Shown here: positions 9,366 through 18,238 of the stretch, in pieces
Position numbering within the stretch: position 1 is the first letter of the stretch
How the letters are laid out: the number at the start of each line of letters is the position of its first letter
Origin: Tamlana sp038148895
Lineage (GTDB): Bacteria; Bacteroidota; Bacteroidia; Flavobacteriales; Flavobacteriaceae
Assembly (NCBI GenBank): GCA_038148895.1
Contig: JBBVGQ010000001.1
Length of the DNA stretch: 64,000 bases
Reading direction: 5' to 3' (one strand)
The notes under the pieces: model-generated
The model's database searches: none
Told to the model about the DNA's origin: nothing
What the model saw: only the letters and a program-made list of their open reading frames with translations
Position numbers and translations under genes: made by a program

Positions 9366-12164
9366 TTATAAGTTGTTAATTGTCCATGATACATAATACA
9401 TTGAGCCTATAAAGCCGGTTCCATAAGCTGTATAGTATTCTTCTCCAGTAAGATTTGTTGCACCTGCTTTAAAAATTGATTTTAGACTCGGAACTGTCAA
9501 GCTAATTTGGGCATCCAGAACATGGTATTCTGGTACGATACCATTGCCAAAAGTGGCTTCCCAATAATAATCATCACTAAATCTATAGGCTACGTTAAAG
9601 CCAAAGTTTTTAAACAATTCGGTATTGCCAAAAGATGCTTTAAATTTATGTTCAGGGGTATTGAAGTTTGTTACAAAGTCAGGGTACTTGCTTCTGTCAA
9701 AATCTAATTTTGCATAAGTGTAACTTCCGCTTAAATCAAAACCACCAAATATTTTAGTTGACAACCCAAGGGATGCGCCATAAGAATTAACATCGGCTTC
9801 TGAATTTGTGTAAATACCATAATCTTTGAAGTCGGCATTTGCCATAGCTTGTACGGATAAGGAATTATCACCAACAGTCCCATAAAAAGGGGCGTAAACC
9901 ACATTTTGTGAAATAAAATCTTTGTAGCTGTTGTAATAGGCGCTAAAATCAACTATAACGTGTTCAAATTTACCCCTGTATCCTACCTCGGCAGAAGTAA
10001 CTTGCTCCGGCTTAACTAAGCTGGGATTGCCAATTGATTCGGGGTCGGCTAATATAGAAGCATCCCCTGTGGCTTTAAAATTCAAATATGCGGCTCTTGT
10101 ATACGAATTATTGTAAGCTGCGGCGGCAGTTTGGGTAATTGATGACGGTTGACCCAACAACTGACCATTGGCACTTATATCATAAGGTCTTGAATATCGC
10201 TCTAAATTGGAAGGAGCCGAACCTGCTAGAATGTAGCTTCCTGTGTCTAATCCAATAAACAAATCTTGGGTTGTTGGGTTTCTAAATCCTGTTTGAACTG
10301 AAGCTCTGATATTATGGTTTTGATTTACTGTTAAACCAGCTGAAATTCTAGGTGAATAAAACCCATCGAAAAATTCAGATTTGTCATAACGAATAGAACC
10401 CGTAAGCTTTAATTCAAGGGCATCATTCAATTCAACATTCTTTTGGATTTGGGTGTAAAGACCATATTCCGAATAGTCAATGGTGCCATCAAAATCGGTG
10501 TAAATGGTTCCAAATGAATTTAAGTTATATTTTCTGTAAGATCCACCAACTTGTATTTCGGCCCAATCAATTAAATGGCCAAAGTTGTAATTCGCATCAG
10601 TATGGTAATATTTCGAAGCATCTTGAAATTTTGAACCAGTTAAAAAGCTCGGGTCCTTGATAACGCGATTAAAGGCGGCAGTATATTCAGGGGTTCCGGG
10701 TTCATAACGTCCGGTTTCAGCTTGTGCTCTTGCCGCTGAATGAGCCTGAGCATCTGTAGCTCCTGCAAGAGTAGCTGTTATATATGCACCGGTATACTCA
10801 CCAAACCAAGTGTTGTGGTCTTTCCATGAGTTCAGTATGTTGGCTGCAGTAAAAACCATATCATAAGAATCTCCCGCTTTATCGGATACTACATATCCTC
10901 TTAAAAAGAAATTGTCGTTTTTTAACTCGAGCTTATGTTGAGCCTGGAAAAAGCCATTGATGTAGTACCTGTTACTGCCTTGATAAATGGTTGATCCAGT
11001 ACCTACCTTACCTACATAGGATATTTCAAAATCATCTTCCCATGGCCTAAAATATAAGCCCCAATCTGCTTTAATGCTCTCAGCATTGTAATCTGTCAAA
11101 TCAGCTTCGTCGTACCCTGTTCTACTTACATCAACCGAAGGCACTAAATCGACAAGTGCCGGATTTGGCAACAAACCTCTCGACGCCAAAATTTTCGCAA
11201 CATCTTTTAGATTTGCCGAAACTAAATCCCCGTAAACGTTTACACCATTATAGTTAATATTGGTTTCCCTTGTGCCACCATCAGAATTTTTATCAACTCT
11301 GCTATTAGCTGCCCAATCGGTGCCTTGCAAATAGCCAAAATTGATTTTACCAGCAAGTTTGTTGCTAAATTTTTGGGCGGCTCTAAAACTTAAATCAATA
11401 TAATCATTATCACCCGCTGCTTTTTGCGAAGTAATGCCTTTTTTAAGTGAAGCGCTTATGCCCGGATAGTCAAAAGGGTTTTTACTGCGCATAAATAAGA
11501 TACCGTTAAAGGCGTTTGCACCATAAAGTGCTGACGATGCTCCAGGAAGTAATTCAACACTCAGTACATCGGTTTCGGTCATACCCACTAAGTTTCCAAT
11601 TGGGAAATTTAAAGCAGGTGTGGAGTTGTCCATACCATCAACCAATTGCATAAATCTGTTGTTCGCAAAGGTGGCGAAACCACGTGTATTTACAGACTTA
11701 AAGGTTAAACTGTTCGTGTTAACATCTACACCTTTAAGGTTTTCCAAACCATCATAAAAATCTACAGAGGCTGTATTTTTAATTTCTTTTAACCCGAGAC
11801 GTTCAACAGTAACGGGCGATTCAAAAATACGCTCTGGTGTTCTTGAAGCTGAAATAACAACTTCATCTAATGATGTTCCTTCCTTAAGAACAAAGTTTAA
11901 GACTTGGTTGTTTGATGTTACTTCCTCTGACTTGGTTTCAAAACCAACAATACTTGCCTGTACATTGAAGGGTGGGTTCTGGCTGTAAGTTAAGGAAAAG
12001 TTGCCATCAAAGTCGGTGACCGTGCCTGTTGAGGTTCCTAGGATAATAATGTTAGCTCCAGGTAAGGGTTGGCCAGTATCATCAACAACGGAGCCAGAAA
12101 TTGTTGTTTGGGAATAAATTGTACCACAAAAAAGCAACAATAAATAGGGTAGAATTGTTTTCAT
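9366..12164 (-). CDS. TonB-dependent outer-membrane receptor with CarboxypepD_reg-like domain
   Basis: A 932-residue outer-membrane transporter. After the signal peptide ('MKTILPYLLLLFCGTIYSQ') comes a carboxypeptidase-regulatory-like beta domain ('ISGSVVDDTGQPLPGANIIILGTSTGTVTDFDGNFSL', about 22-95), then the plug (about 105-230, 'NTRGFATFANNRFMQLVDGMDN') and a 22-strand-type barrel to the C terminus. It powers import by TonB-ExbBD. It is not a clear SusC: the partner is an SGNH hydrolase and not a SusD lipoprotein, which suggests an ester or lipid-like ligand, by inference. Upstream lies a 12-bp palindrome and a TATCTTTA element. Confidence 0.92.
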   Translation of the reverse strand: MKTILPYLLLLFCGTIYSQTTISGSVVDDTGQPLPGANIIILGTSTGTVTDFDGNFSLTYSQNPPFNVQASIVGFETKSEEVTSNNQVLNFVLKEGTSLDEVVISASRTPERIFESPVTVERLGLKEIKNTASVDFYDGLENLKGVDVNTNSLTFKSVNTRGFATFANNRFMQLVDGMDNSTPALNFPIGNLVGMTETDVLSVELLPGASSALYGANAFNGILFMRSKNPFDYPGISASLKKGITSQKAAGDNDYIDLSFRAAQKFSNKLAGKINFGYLQGTDWAANSRVDKNSDGGTRETNINYNGVNVYGDLVSANLKDVAKILASRGLLPNPALVDLVPSVDVSRTGYDEADLTDYNAESIKADWGLYFRPWEDDFEISYVGKVGTGSTIYQGSNRYYINGFFQAQHKLELKNDNFFLRGYVVSDKAGDSYDMVFTAANILNSWKDHNTWFGEYTGAYITATLAGATDAQAHSAARAQAETGRYEPGTPEYTAAFNRVIKDPSFLTGSKFQDASKYYHTDANYNFGHLIDWAEIQVGGSYRKYNLNSFGTIYTDFDGTIDYSEYGLYTQIQKNVELNDALELKLTGSIRYDKSEFFDGFYSPRISAGLTVNQNHNIRASVQTGFRNPTTQDLFIGLDTGSYILAGSAPSNLERYSRPYDISANGQLLGQPSSITQTAAAAYNNSYTRAAYLNFKATGDASILADPESIGNPSLVKPEQVTSAEVGYRGKFEHVIVDFSAYYNSYKDFISQNVVYAPFYGTVGDNSLSVQAMANADFKDYGIYTNSEADVNSYGASLGLSTKIFGGFDLSGSYTYAKLDFDRSKYPDFVTNFNTPEHKFKASFGNTELFKNFGFNVAYRFSDDYYWEATFGNGIVPEYHVLDAQISLTVPSLKSIFKAGATNLTGEEYYTAYGTGFIGSMYYVSWTINNL

Positions 12165-12194
12165 TTAATTTAGTTTAAGTTTTTCGCGTTAATA

Positions 12195-12247
12195 TAAAGA
12201 TATTAATTTTTATTGCGTTTAAAAATATAAAAAATTATGCGCGCATA
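12195..12247 (-). promoter_or_regulatory. Promoter element and palindrome upstream of the TonB receptor
   Basis: Reverse-strand TATCTTTA (12195-12202) is one base off TAnnTTTG. Some 33 bases upstream of it lies the perfect 12-bp palindrome TATGCGCGCATA (12236-12247), the only GC-rich patch in an AT-rich gap, placed where an activator could bind. Binding protein unknown. Confidence 0.4.
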
Positions 12248-12312
12248 GTATACTTTTTGCAAAAATCAGGCGGTTTTTTTGAATACTTTTGAAGTAAACA
12301 GCTCTTAAAATG

Positions 12313-12352
12313 AAAATTGGCATGATGAGTAGATACTCATCATGCCAATTTT
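12313..12352 (-). terminator. Long hairpin terminator downstream of glmS
   Basis: A 19-base arm (12313-12331) is exactly complementary to the arm at 12334-12352, with GA at the tip, giving an unusually long perfect hairpin. On the minus strand the right arm ends AATTTT followed by CATTTTAAG. It lies 25 bases past the glmS stop. It most likely ends glmS transcription. Confidence 0.75.
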
Positions 12353-12377
12353 AAATGGTTTATAAACGAACGTTATG

Positions 12378-14231
12378 TTATTCTACCGTTACGGATTTTG
12401 CCAAATTACGCGGTTGGTCAACATTTTTACCCAACATAACGGCTATATGATAAGACAATAACTGTAAAGGAATTGTAGTAAGTAATGGTGAAAGAGATTC
12501 TAAAGTCTCTGGCACTTCAATCACGTGGTCGGCAAGTTCCCTTACCTGAACGTCTCCTTCTGTAACTATGCCTATAATTTTTCCTTTTCTTGATTTAATT
12601 TCTTGAATATTGCTAACAACCTTTTCATAGTGGCCTTTTTTCGTTGCAATGACCACGATAGGCATATTTTCGTCAATCAAGGCAATGGGGCCATGTTTCA
12701 TTTCGGCTGCTGGATATCCTTCAGCATGGATATATGAAATTTCCTTTAGTTTAAGAGCCCCTTCTAAAGCGACAGGGAAATTATAGCCTCTTCCTAAATA
12801 CAAGAAGTTGTGGACATCTTTATATATTTCTGCAACTTCTTTAATATGGGCATCAGATTCCAATGCTTCTTCTACTTTTTTAGGAATCATTTCCAATTCC
12901 AAAAGGTGCTGACGGAAATCTGAGCTACTAATGGTGCCTTTTGCTCTCGCCAACCTTAATGCAATAAGCGTTAAAACAGTTATTTGGGTTGTAAACGCTT
13001 TGGTTGAGGCAACACCAATTTCTGGGCCTGCATGGGTGTATGCACCAGCATGTGACTCTCGAGCTATAGACGATCCAACCACATTACATACACCAAAAAC
13101 AAATGCACCTTTAGATTTTGCCAATTTTATAGCGGCCAAAGTATCTGCTGTTTCGCCAGATTGTGAAATGGCTATAAGGATATCATTTTCTGTTATTATA
13201 GGGTTTCGGTATCTGAACTCTGAAGCATATTCTACTTCAACAGGTATTCTTGCCAAATCTTCAAAAATATACTCGGCAACTAAACCGGCATGCCATGACG
13301 TGCCACACGCCACAATAATAATACGATTGGCGTTGAGGAACTTTTTCATGTTGTCTTCAACCCCAGACATTTTAATTATAGCCTCGTTTCTTAGTAACCT
13401 ACCTCTGTAGGTATCTTGTATGGCTTTGGGCTGTTCATGGATTTCTTTTAACATGAAATGCTCGTAGCCGCCTTTTTCAATTTGCTCTAAATTGATTTGC
13501 AGCTCTTGAACATAGGTGTCAACTAATGAATCGTCTTTTATCTTCCTGACTTTAACGCCTTTATGAAATCTGATAACAGCCATTTCCTCATCTTCTAAGT
13601 AAACAGCATTTTTAGTGTATTCCAAAAATGGTGAAGCATCACTGGCTATGAAAAATTCATCTTCATCTTTACCAATTCCAATGGCTAAAGGACTTCCTAA
13701 TCTAGCAACTACAACTTCTTCAGGTTTATTTTTATCAAAAACAGCAATAGCATATGCCCCGATGACTTGGTTTAAAGCTACCTGTACGGCTTTGCCTAGT
13801 TTTACGCCTTCTTGTTTTTTTACGTCTTCAATTAAATTGATTAAGACTTCGGTGTCGGTATCTGATTTAAAAGTGTATCCTCTGGATATTAATTCCTGTT
13901 TAAGAGACTCGTAATTTTCAATGATTCCGTTATGGATGATTACAAGCTCGCCTGAATTTGAAAGGTGGGGATGGGAATTTATATCATTAGGCACACCATG
14001 GGTTGCCCATCTTGTGTGGCCAATACCCACGTTACCATGTCTTGTTATTTCTCCTTCAGATCGGTTTTCTAAATCGGCAACTTTTCCTTTGGTTTTACAA
14101 ACCTTAAGGTCTGTACCGTCAAATAATGCGACACCTGCACTATCGTAGCCTCTGTATTCTAATCTTTTAAGGCCTTCTATTATAATGGGATAAGCCTCTC
14201 TGGGGCCTAAATATCCTACAATTCCACACAT
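12378..14231 (-). CDS. glmS: Glutamine-fructose-6-phosphate aminotransferase (isomerizing)
   Basis: Makes glucosamine-6-phosphate from fructose-6-phosphate and glutamine, the first step to UDP-GlcNAc for peptidoglycan and LPS. The 617-residue product starts 'MCGIVGYLG', with the N-terminal Cys nucleophile of the class-II glutaminase domain (about 1-230), followed by two SIS sugar-isomerase domains and the typical end 'DQPRNLAKSVTVE'. Segments such as 'GHTRWATHG' and 'SQSGETADT' are diagnostic. No ribozyme leader is seen; the 5' gap to the DUF4270 gene is 164 bases. Full length, no anomalies. Confidence 0.98.
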   Translation of the reverse strand: MCGIVGYLGPREAYPIIIEGLKRLEYRGYDSAGVALFDGTDLKVCKTKGKVADLENRSEGEITRHGNVGIGHTRWATHGVPNDINSHPHLSNSGELVIIHNGIIENYESLKQELISRGYTFKSDTDTEVLINLIEDVKKQEGVKLGKAVQVALNQVIGAYAIAVFDKNKPEEVVVARLGSPLAIGIGKDEDEFFIASDASPFLEYTKNAVYLEDEEMAVIRFHKGVKVRKIKDDSLVDTYVQELQINLEQIEKGGYEHFMLKEIHEQPKAIQDTYRGRLLRNEAIIKMSGVEDNMKKFLNANRIIIVACGTSWHAGLVAEYIFEDLARIPVEVEYASEFRYRNPIITENDILIAISQSGETADTLAAIKLAKSKGAFVFGVCNVVGSSIARESHAGAYTHAGPEIGVASTKAFTTQITVLTLIALRLARAKGTISSSDFRQHLLELEMIPKKVEEALESDAHIKEVAEIYKDVHNFLYLGRGYNFPVALEGALKLKEISYIHAEGYPAAEMKHGPIALIDENMPIVVIATKKGHYEKVVSNIQEIKSRKGKIIGIVTEGDVQVRELADHVIEVPETLESLSPLLTTIPLQLLSYHIAVMLGKNVDQPRNLAKSVTVE

Positions 14232-14395
14232 GGTTCTCCGTTTTAGCTTTTGGGGTTAATAAATTCAGAACAAAGATGTTAAATAAATAATTATAAAAGT
14301 TATTTATTATATGAATTCCAAGTTTTAACGATGAAATTCATGTCATTTTAATGAAAATGAACTTTAATGTAAAAAACATGGGTAAAGAGCCTATT

Positions 14396-15991
14396 TTACT
14401 TAGCTTCAGTATAAAATATCTTAAGCTTTAATCTTTTTGCTACTTCAACAGATGCATTGCTTCCATGCAAAACCGTGCCTCTTGGGCTTAAAATGGCAGC
14501 AGACGGAATTGTCGTGAGATCTCCATTTGCATTTAAAAGCTCATTATTAACGGTATAATTAACGTTATTGGAAATCACCAAACCAATTTTTGTATTCGTT
14601 GAGTCCCTCAATAAGATGTTCTTTAAATGCTCGGTAACTCGAATTTTAAACTTTCCTGAAATCGTATCTCGAAGCCCTAGGCTAGTATATTTAGAAATAA
14701 ATGGTAATTGTGTGTTGTCGGTTTGGTCGTAACTATAATCTATTAAAGGAATGTTATTTTTTATGTCATAAGCATAAATTCGGTCGTATTTATGGTAATC
14801 ATTGCCATAATTTCCATTTGTAGCTTCATTAAAATCTTCATAAATGACCAATTGAGCCTCATTTATAAGCTTTGTGGGGTTTCCAACTCCATCAGTAAAT
14901 TCATCTAAAAAATCTTGTATTCCGTTGGGAAACAAATCCACGATGGCCATCGAACCCTCCAATCCTTTTAGATAAAGGGTTTCATCACCTTCAGTTGAAT
15001 TTCCATCGTCCAATGGAGTACTAAAATCGTTAATAAATGAGTTCAGAATATTTCCGGAAAAGTTCAATGTATACGCAGATTGTATTCTGGCATCTATTTC
15101 ACCACTTGTATAATGGATTTGGATATTGGCTTCAGAGGAAGATAAATTCAACAAAATCATATTACCATCGTCATTAACGGCTTCCGCCTTAAAGTAAAGA
15201 CCCCTAAAATAACCTTTAAAATTATTGGCATTGCTTAAAACGGCATCACCTTGCTTGTCTAAAATGGTAGTTTTCCAAAATGCCTTCGCCTCAGTTGTTG
15301 TTATTCTTAAGTGGAATGCGGGAGCAGAGCGTGTAGTATCTGTGGCTGTGCCGATAAAAGTAACATCAGGACTGGGAATAAAGTTATTTTGTTGAAAAAT
15401 AAGTTCGCCTGTATGGTCATCAAAATTAACGGTAGTTTCGTTTGTTAAAATAGAATTAACTGTGTTAGTGGCATTGGAGAAATATTTTTGTGTTGCATTT
15501 GCACTACTACCGGGGTCAAAATCTCTTAAAAAATAGGTGTTTTGATAAACAGAAAGTTTAATTTCTGCATTAGGATTGCCGTATAATGAATCTAAAGCGT
15601 AAATAGAATATCCGTTATCGTCAGTGCCAATTACGGAACTGAAATATGGAATATGAACAACTATAGAGTCTATTACTGGATTAACACCAAAATCTGTATT
15701 AAATGACAAAGGAACCATTTGGCTAACAATGCTGGCCGTAGTTTTTCCAAAGGCAGGGTCGTTAAAAAATCCCAATAGATTTGAAGCCAAATTATTGATT
15801 TGTACGGCTTCCAATTTTTTGTTGTACGCGGCTATTATTCTAGTTGAATCAACTTTACGGCTGAAATTGGAATTATCTTCTCCTAAAACATCGCTTTCTA
15901 TAACGCTGAAGTCTTTGTCGCAAGCAATGAAAGATGAGGTAATAAGTAAAAAAGCGAGTAGCGATTTAAGGGCTTTAAAAGGTCTTTTCAT
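14396..15991 (-). CDS. DUF4270-domain lipoprotein
   Basis: A 531-residue exported protein whose signal ends in 'LLITSSFIAC', a Bacteroidota-style lipobox followed by 'DKDFSVIESDVLGEDN'. The rest matches DUF4270, a family of unknown function in Bacteroidota that is typically encoded between glmS and a short glycogen synthase, as here. It lies 21 bases downstream of the glycogen synthase gene on the same strand, so the two probably share a transcript. Beta-rich, with no catalytic motif I can recognise. Confidence 0.85.
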   Translation of the reverse strand: MKRPFKALKSLLAFLLITSSFIACDKDFSVIESDVLGEDNSNFSRKVDSTRIIAAYNKKLEAVQINNLASNLLGFFNDPAFGKTTASIVSQMVPLSFNTDFGVNPVIDSIVVHIPYFSSVIGTDDNGYSIYALDSLYGNPNAEIKLSVYQNTYFLRDFDPGSSANATQKYFSNATNTVNSILTNETTVNFDDHTGELIFQQNNFIPSPDVTFIGTATDTTRSAPAFHLRITTTEAKAFWKTTILDKQGDAVLSNANNFKGYFRGLYFKAEAVNDDGNMILLNLSSSEANIQIHYTSGEIDARIQSAYTLNFSGNILNSFINDFSTPLDDGNSTEGDETLYLKGLEGSMAIVDLFPNGIQDFLDEFTDGVGNPTKLINEAQLVIYEDFNEATNGNYGNDYHKYDRIYAYDIKNNIPLIDYSYDQTDNTQLPFISKYTSLGLRDTISGKFKIRVTEHLKNILLRDSTNTKIGLVISNNVNYTVNNELLNANGDLTTIPSAAILSPRGTVLHGSNASVEVAKRLKLKIFYTEAK

Positions 15992-16012
15992 ATGTAGTAA
16001 TAATGAATTAAT

Positions 16013-16822
16013 TTAGCTTAAAACAGCTTCATTGAAGAATGTTGTGTAAGCTTCACCAAATTCATCTTTGCTTTTGTATTCTAAAATAGGTTTTTCTGAG
16101 TCTTTTATATAGGAATCCAAATCTTCGGGGATGTTTTCAGAACCTACAATCAGCGCATCAGAATAATCCACGGCAATTTTCATTAAATTAATGTATGATG
16201 GTACTTCCAGCGTTTTAATAGCTTCCTCATCAATGTTATCAAACTTAATTTTATTGGCCATGTCTTTATTTAACGTATTGTCGAAACTTTGATTGTAAAT
16301 GGAGGTTACAATTTTACTTTCGTTAAAAAGGGGCTCGTCTTTGTAGTACTCTTTTAAATAAAGTGGCAATAACGATGCCAACCAACCGTGAACATGGATA
16401 ATATCTGGAGACCAGTTTAATTTTTTCACGGTTTCAATAACGCCTTTTGCAAAGAAAATGGCGCGTTCATCATTGTCTGAAAACAAATTACCATCCTCGT
16501 CGGTCAGTGTTGCTTTCCTTTTAAAATACTCGTCATTATCAATAAAATAAACCTGAATGCGCTCTTTTGGTATTGAGGCTACCTTTATGATAAGTGGCAT
16601 ATCTAAATCATTCACCACCAAATTTATTCCTGATAATCTTATTACTTCGTGTAGTTGGTGTCTTCGTTCATTAATGTTCCCGTACCTGGGCATAAAGATT
16701 CTTATTTGCCCGCCTTGTTGATTGACCATACGAGGCGCTTCAAAAGACATTGATGAAATTTCGGTTTCTGGTAAATAAGGCACTACTTCAGATGATACGT
16801 ACAATATCCTCTTATCTTTCAT
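16013..16822 (-). CDS. Short glycogen/starch synthase (GT5 catalytic N-domain only)
   Basis: A 269-residue protein matching only the N-terminal Rossmann domain of GT5 glycogen synthases: 'ILYVSSEVVPYL' at the start and 'PDIIHVHGWLASLLPLYLKEYY' (about 130-150). The C-terminal GT-B domain that binds the nucleotide sugar in full GlgA (about 480 residues) is missing, and the stop is natural. The N-terminal KxGGL glucan-primer motif is not seen; the matching place reads 'LPETEISSMSFEAPRMV'. This truncated form recurs in Flavobacteriia next to panC and DUF4270 and may not be an active synthase. A reverse TACTTTTG -7 element lies at 16949-16956. Confidence 0.8.
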   Translation of the reverse strand: MKDKRILYVSSEVVPYLPETEISSMSFEAPRMVNQQGGQIRIFMPRYGNINERRHQLHEVIRLSGINLVVNDLDMPLIIKVASIPKERIQVYFIDNDEYFKRKATLTDEDGNLFSDNDERAIFFAKGVIETVKKLNWSPDIIHVHGWLASLLPLYLKEYYKDEPLFNESKIVTSIYNQSFDNTLNKDMANKIKFDNIDEEAIKTLEVPSYINLMKIAVDYSDALIVGSENIPEDLDSYIKDSEKPILEYKSKDEFGEAYTTFFNEAVLS

Positions 16823-16948
16823 ATGTTATGTTTTGTGTACTAGTGTTCGCTCAATACAAAGCAACAACTGATTTCATTTTAAATTTGAAATTTCAAAATG
16901 CCACAAGAAATAAGGTTCTGCTTCTAAGATTTCGAAATAAAAAACACG

Positions 16949-16995
16949 CAAAAGTACAAAATTTTATGCTAATTGACTGTAAAATCTTAAGTTTG
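16949..16995. promoter_or_regulatory. Divergent promoter elements between glycogen synthase and panC
   Basis: The minus strand has TACTTTTG (16949-16956) pointing to the glycogen synthase and DUF4270 genes; the plus strand has TAAGTTTG (16988-16995) pointing to panC, whose GTG start is at 17020. Both match TAnnTTTG, but neither has a TTG at the ideal distance. Confidence 0.4.
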
Positions 16996-17019
16996 CACGC
17001 GTTAATTTTTTATTAAAAG

Positions 17020-17871
17020 GTGGAAGTTTACACAGAAAAACAACAATTAACCAAAGCAATTGATGCTTTAAAAGCAAAAAACCTGAGCATTGGACTGGTG
17101 CCAACTATGGGTGCCTTGCATCAAGGGCATTTGCAATTGGTAAAAAGGGCCTTGGCAGAGAACGATAAAGTTGTTGTAAGCATATTTGTAAACCCAACAC
17201 AATTTGATAAAAAAGATGATTTGGAAAAATATCCCCGAACATTAGAAAATGACGTTAGCTTATTAAAAACTGTGAACAAGGCAGATGTTTTGGTTTATGC
17301 ACCATCAGTTCATGATATTTATGAAGGGCATACAGTTTCAGAAAAATTTGATTTTGATGGTTTGGAGTTTGAAATGGAAGGCAAGTTTCGCCATGGTCAT
17401 TTTGATGGTGTAGGTACTGTTGTGAAGCGTTTTTTTGAAATCGTAAAACCGCATAAGGCATACTTTGGGGAGAAAGATTTTCAGCAACTCCAAATCATCA
17501 AGAAAATGGTTGAAAAGCACCATATCCCCGTAGAAATAGTGGGATGTGAAATTCATCGTGAATCCAACGGTTTGGCCATGAGTTCACGAAATACCCGTTT
17601 AAAACCAGAGTTTAAAAAAGCCGCACCTTTTATTTATAAAACCTTAAAAGCTGCTAAAGAAAAATTTGGCACAAAAAGTGCTGGTAAAGTAACGGAGTGG
17701 GTTGAAAATCAGTTTTCTAAACATGAATTATTGAAGATGGAATATTTCATTATTTCGGAAACAGAAACCTTAAAACCAGTTAAACGAAAATCAAACAAAA
17801 AAAGATATAGGGCATTTATTGCAGTATATGCAGATGATATTAGGCTAATTGACAATATCGCTTTAAATTAA
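17020..17871 (+). CDS. panC: Pantoate-beta-alanine ligase (pantothenate synthetase)
   Basis: Joins pantoate and beta-alanine with ATP to form pantothenate, the last step before CoA synthesis. The 283-residue protein shows the nucleotidyltransferase signature 'PTMGALHQGHLQLV', the 'FGEKDFQQLQIIKKMV' core and 'MSSRNTRL', the KMSKS-like loop. The start is GTG at 17020 ('MEVYTEKQQL'); no nearer ATG keeps the first strand. It is followed after 13 bases by panD, so the beta-alanine supplier and user are side by side. Confidence 0.97.
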   Translation: MEVYTEKQQLTKAIDALKAKNLSIGLVPTMGALHQGHLQLVKRALAENDKVVVSIFVNPTQFDKKDDLEKYPRTLENDVSLLKTVNKADVLVYAPSVHDIYEGHTVSEKFDFDGLEFEMEGKFRHGHFDGVGTVVKRFFEIVKPHKAYFGEKDFQQLQIIKKMVEKHHIPVEIVGCEIHRESNGLAMSSRNTRLKPEFKKAAPFIYKTLKAAKEKFGTKSAGKVTEWVENQFSKHELLKMEYFIISETETLKPVKRKSNKKRYRAFIAVYADDIRLIDNIALN

Positions 17872-17880
17872 TTATCTTTG
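17849..17880 (+). promoter_or_regulatory. panD: Promoter directly ahead of panD
   Basis: TTG (17849-17851), 21 bases, TATCTTTG (17873-17880) is a full Bacteroidota-type promoter lying in the 3' end of panC. The panD ATG is at 17885, so transcription from here would start at or next to the initiation codon, giving a leaderless message. Confidence 0.55.
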
Positions 17881-17884
17881 CGGC

Positions 17885-18235
17885 ATGCAAATTCAAGTAG
17901 TAAAATCTAAGATTCATAGAGTTAAGTGCACTGGTGCTGAGCTCAACTATATAGGTAGTATAACCATTGACGAAGATTTAATGGATGCCGCCAACATCAT
18001 TCAAGGTGAAAAAGTCCAGATTGTGAATAATGATAACGGCGAGCGTTTGGAAACCTATTGTATTCCTGGTCCCAGAAATTCTGGTGAAATTACACTAAAT
18101 GGAGCGGCAGCCAGAAAAGTGTCAGTGGGCGACACTTTAATTTTAATCACCTATGCCTTTATGGAAATTGAAGAGGCCAAGGTGTTTAAGCCCTCGTTGG
18201 TATTTCCTGACGAAGCCACCAACTTGCTAAAATAA
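17885..18235 (+). CDS. panD: Aspartate 1-decarboxylase
   Basis: A pyruvoyl-dependent enzyme that makes beta-alanine from aspartate for pantothenate. The proenzyme cuts itself between Gly and Ser in 'YIGSITID' (about residues 24-25) to create the pyruvoyl group; 'TYCIPGPRNSGEITLNGAAAR' is the other diagnostic segment. At 116 residues it is full length. It is encoded downstream of panC and 3 bases ahead of the flippase-like gene. Confidence 0.97.
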   Translation: MQIQVVKSKIHRVKCTGAELNYIGSITIDEDLMDAANIIQGEKVQIVNNDNGERLETYCIPGPRNSGEITLNGAAARKVSVGDTLILITYAFMEIEEAKVFKPSLVFPDEATNLLK

Positions 18236-18238
18236 ACA

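Noticed and set aside
12313..12352. Long perfect hairpin as a glmS ribozyme or small-RNA site
   Set aside because: It is downstream of glmS and a plain stem; the glmS ribozyme is a 5' element of Gram-positive bacteria. A terminator is the simpler reading.
12931..13410. 159-codon open frame on the plus strand opposite glmS
   Set aside because: Shadow of a highly conserved gene on the other strand; the translation has no domain, and glmS is certain.
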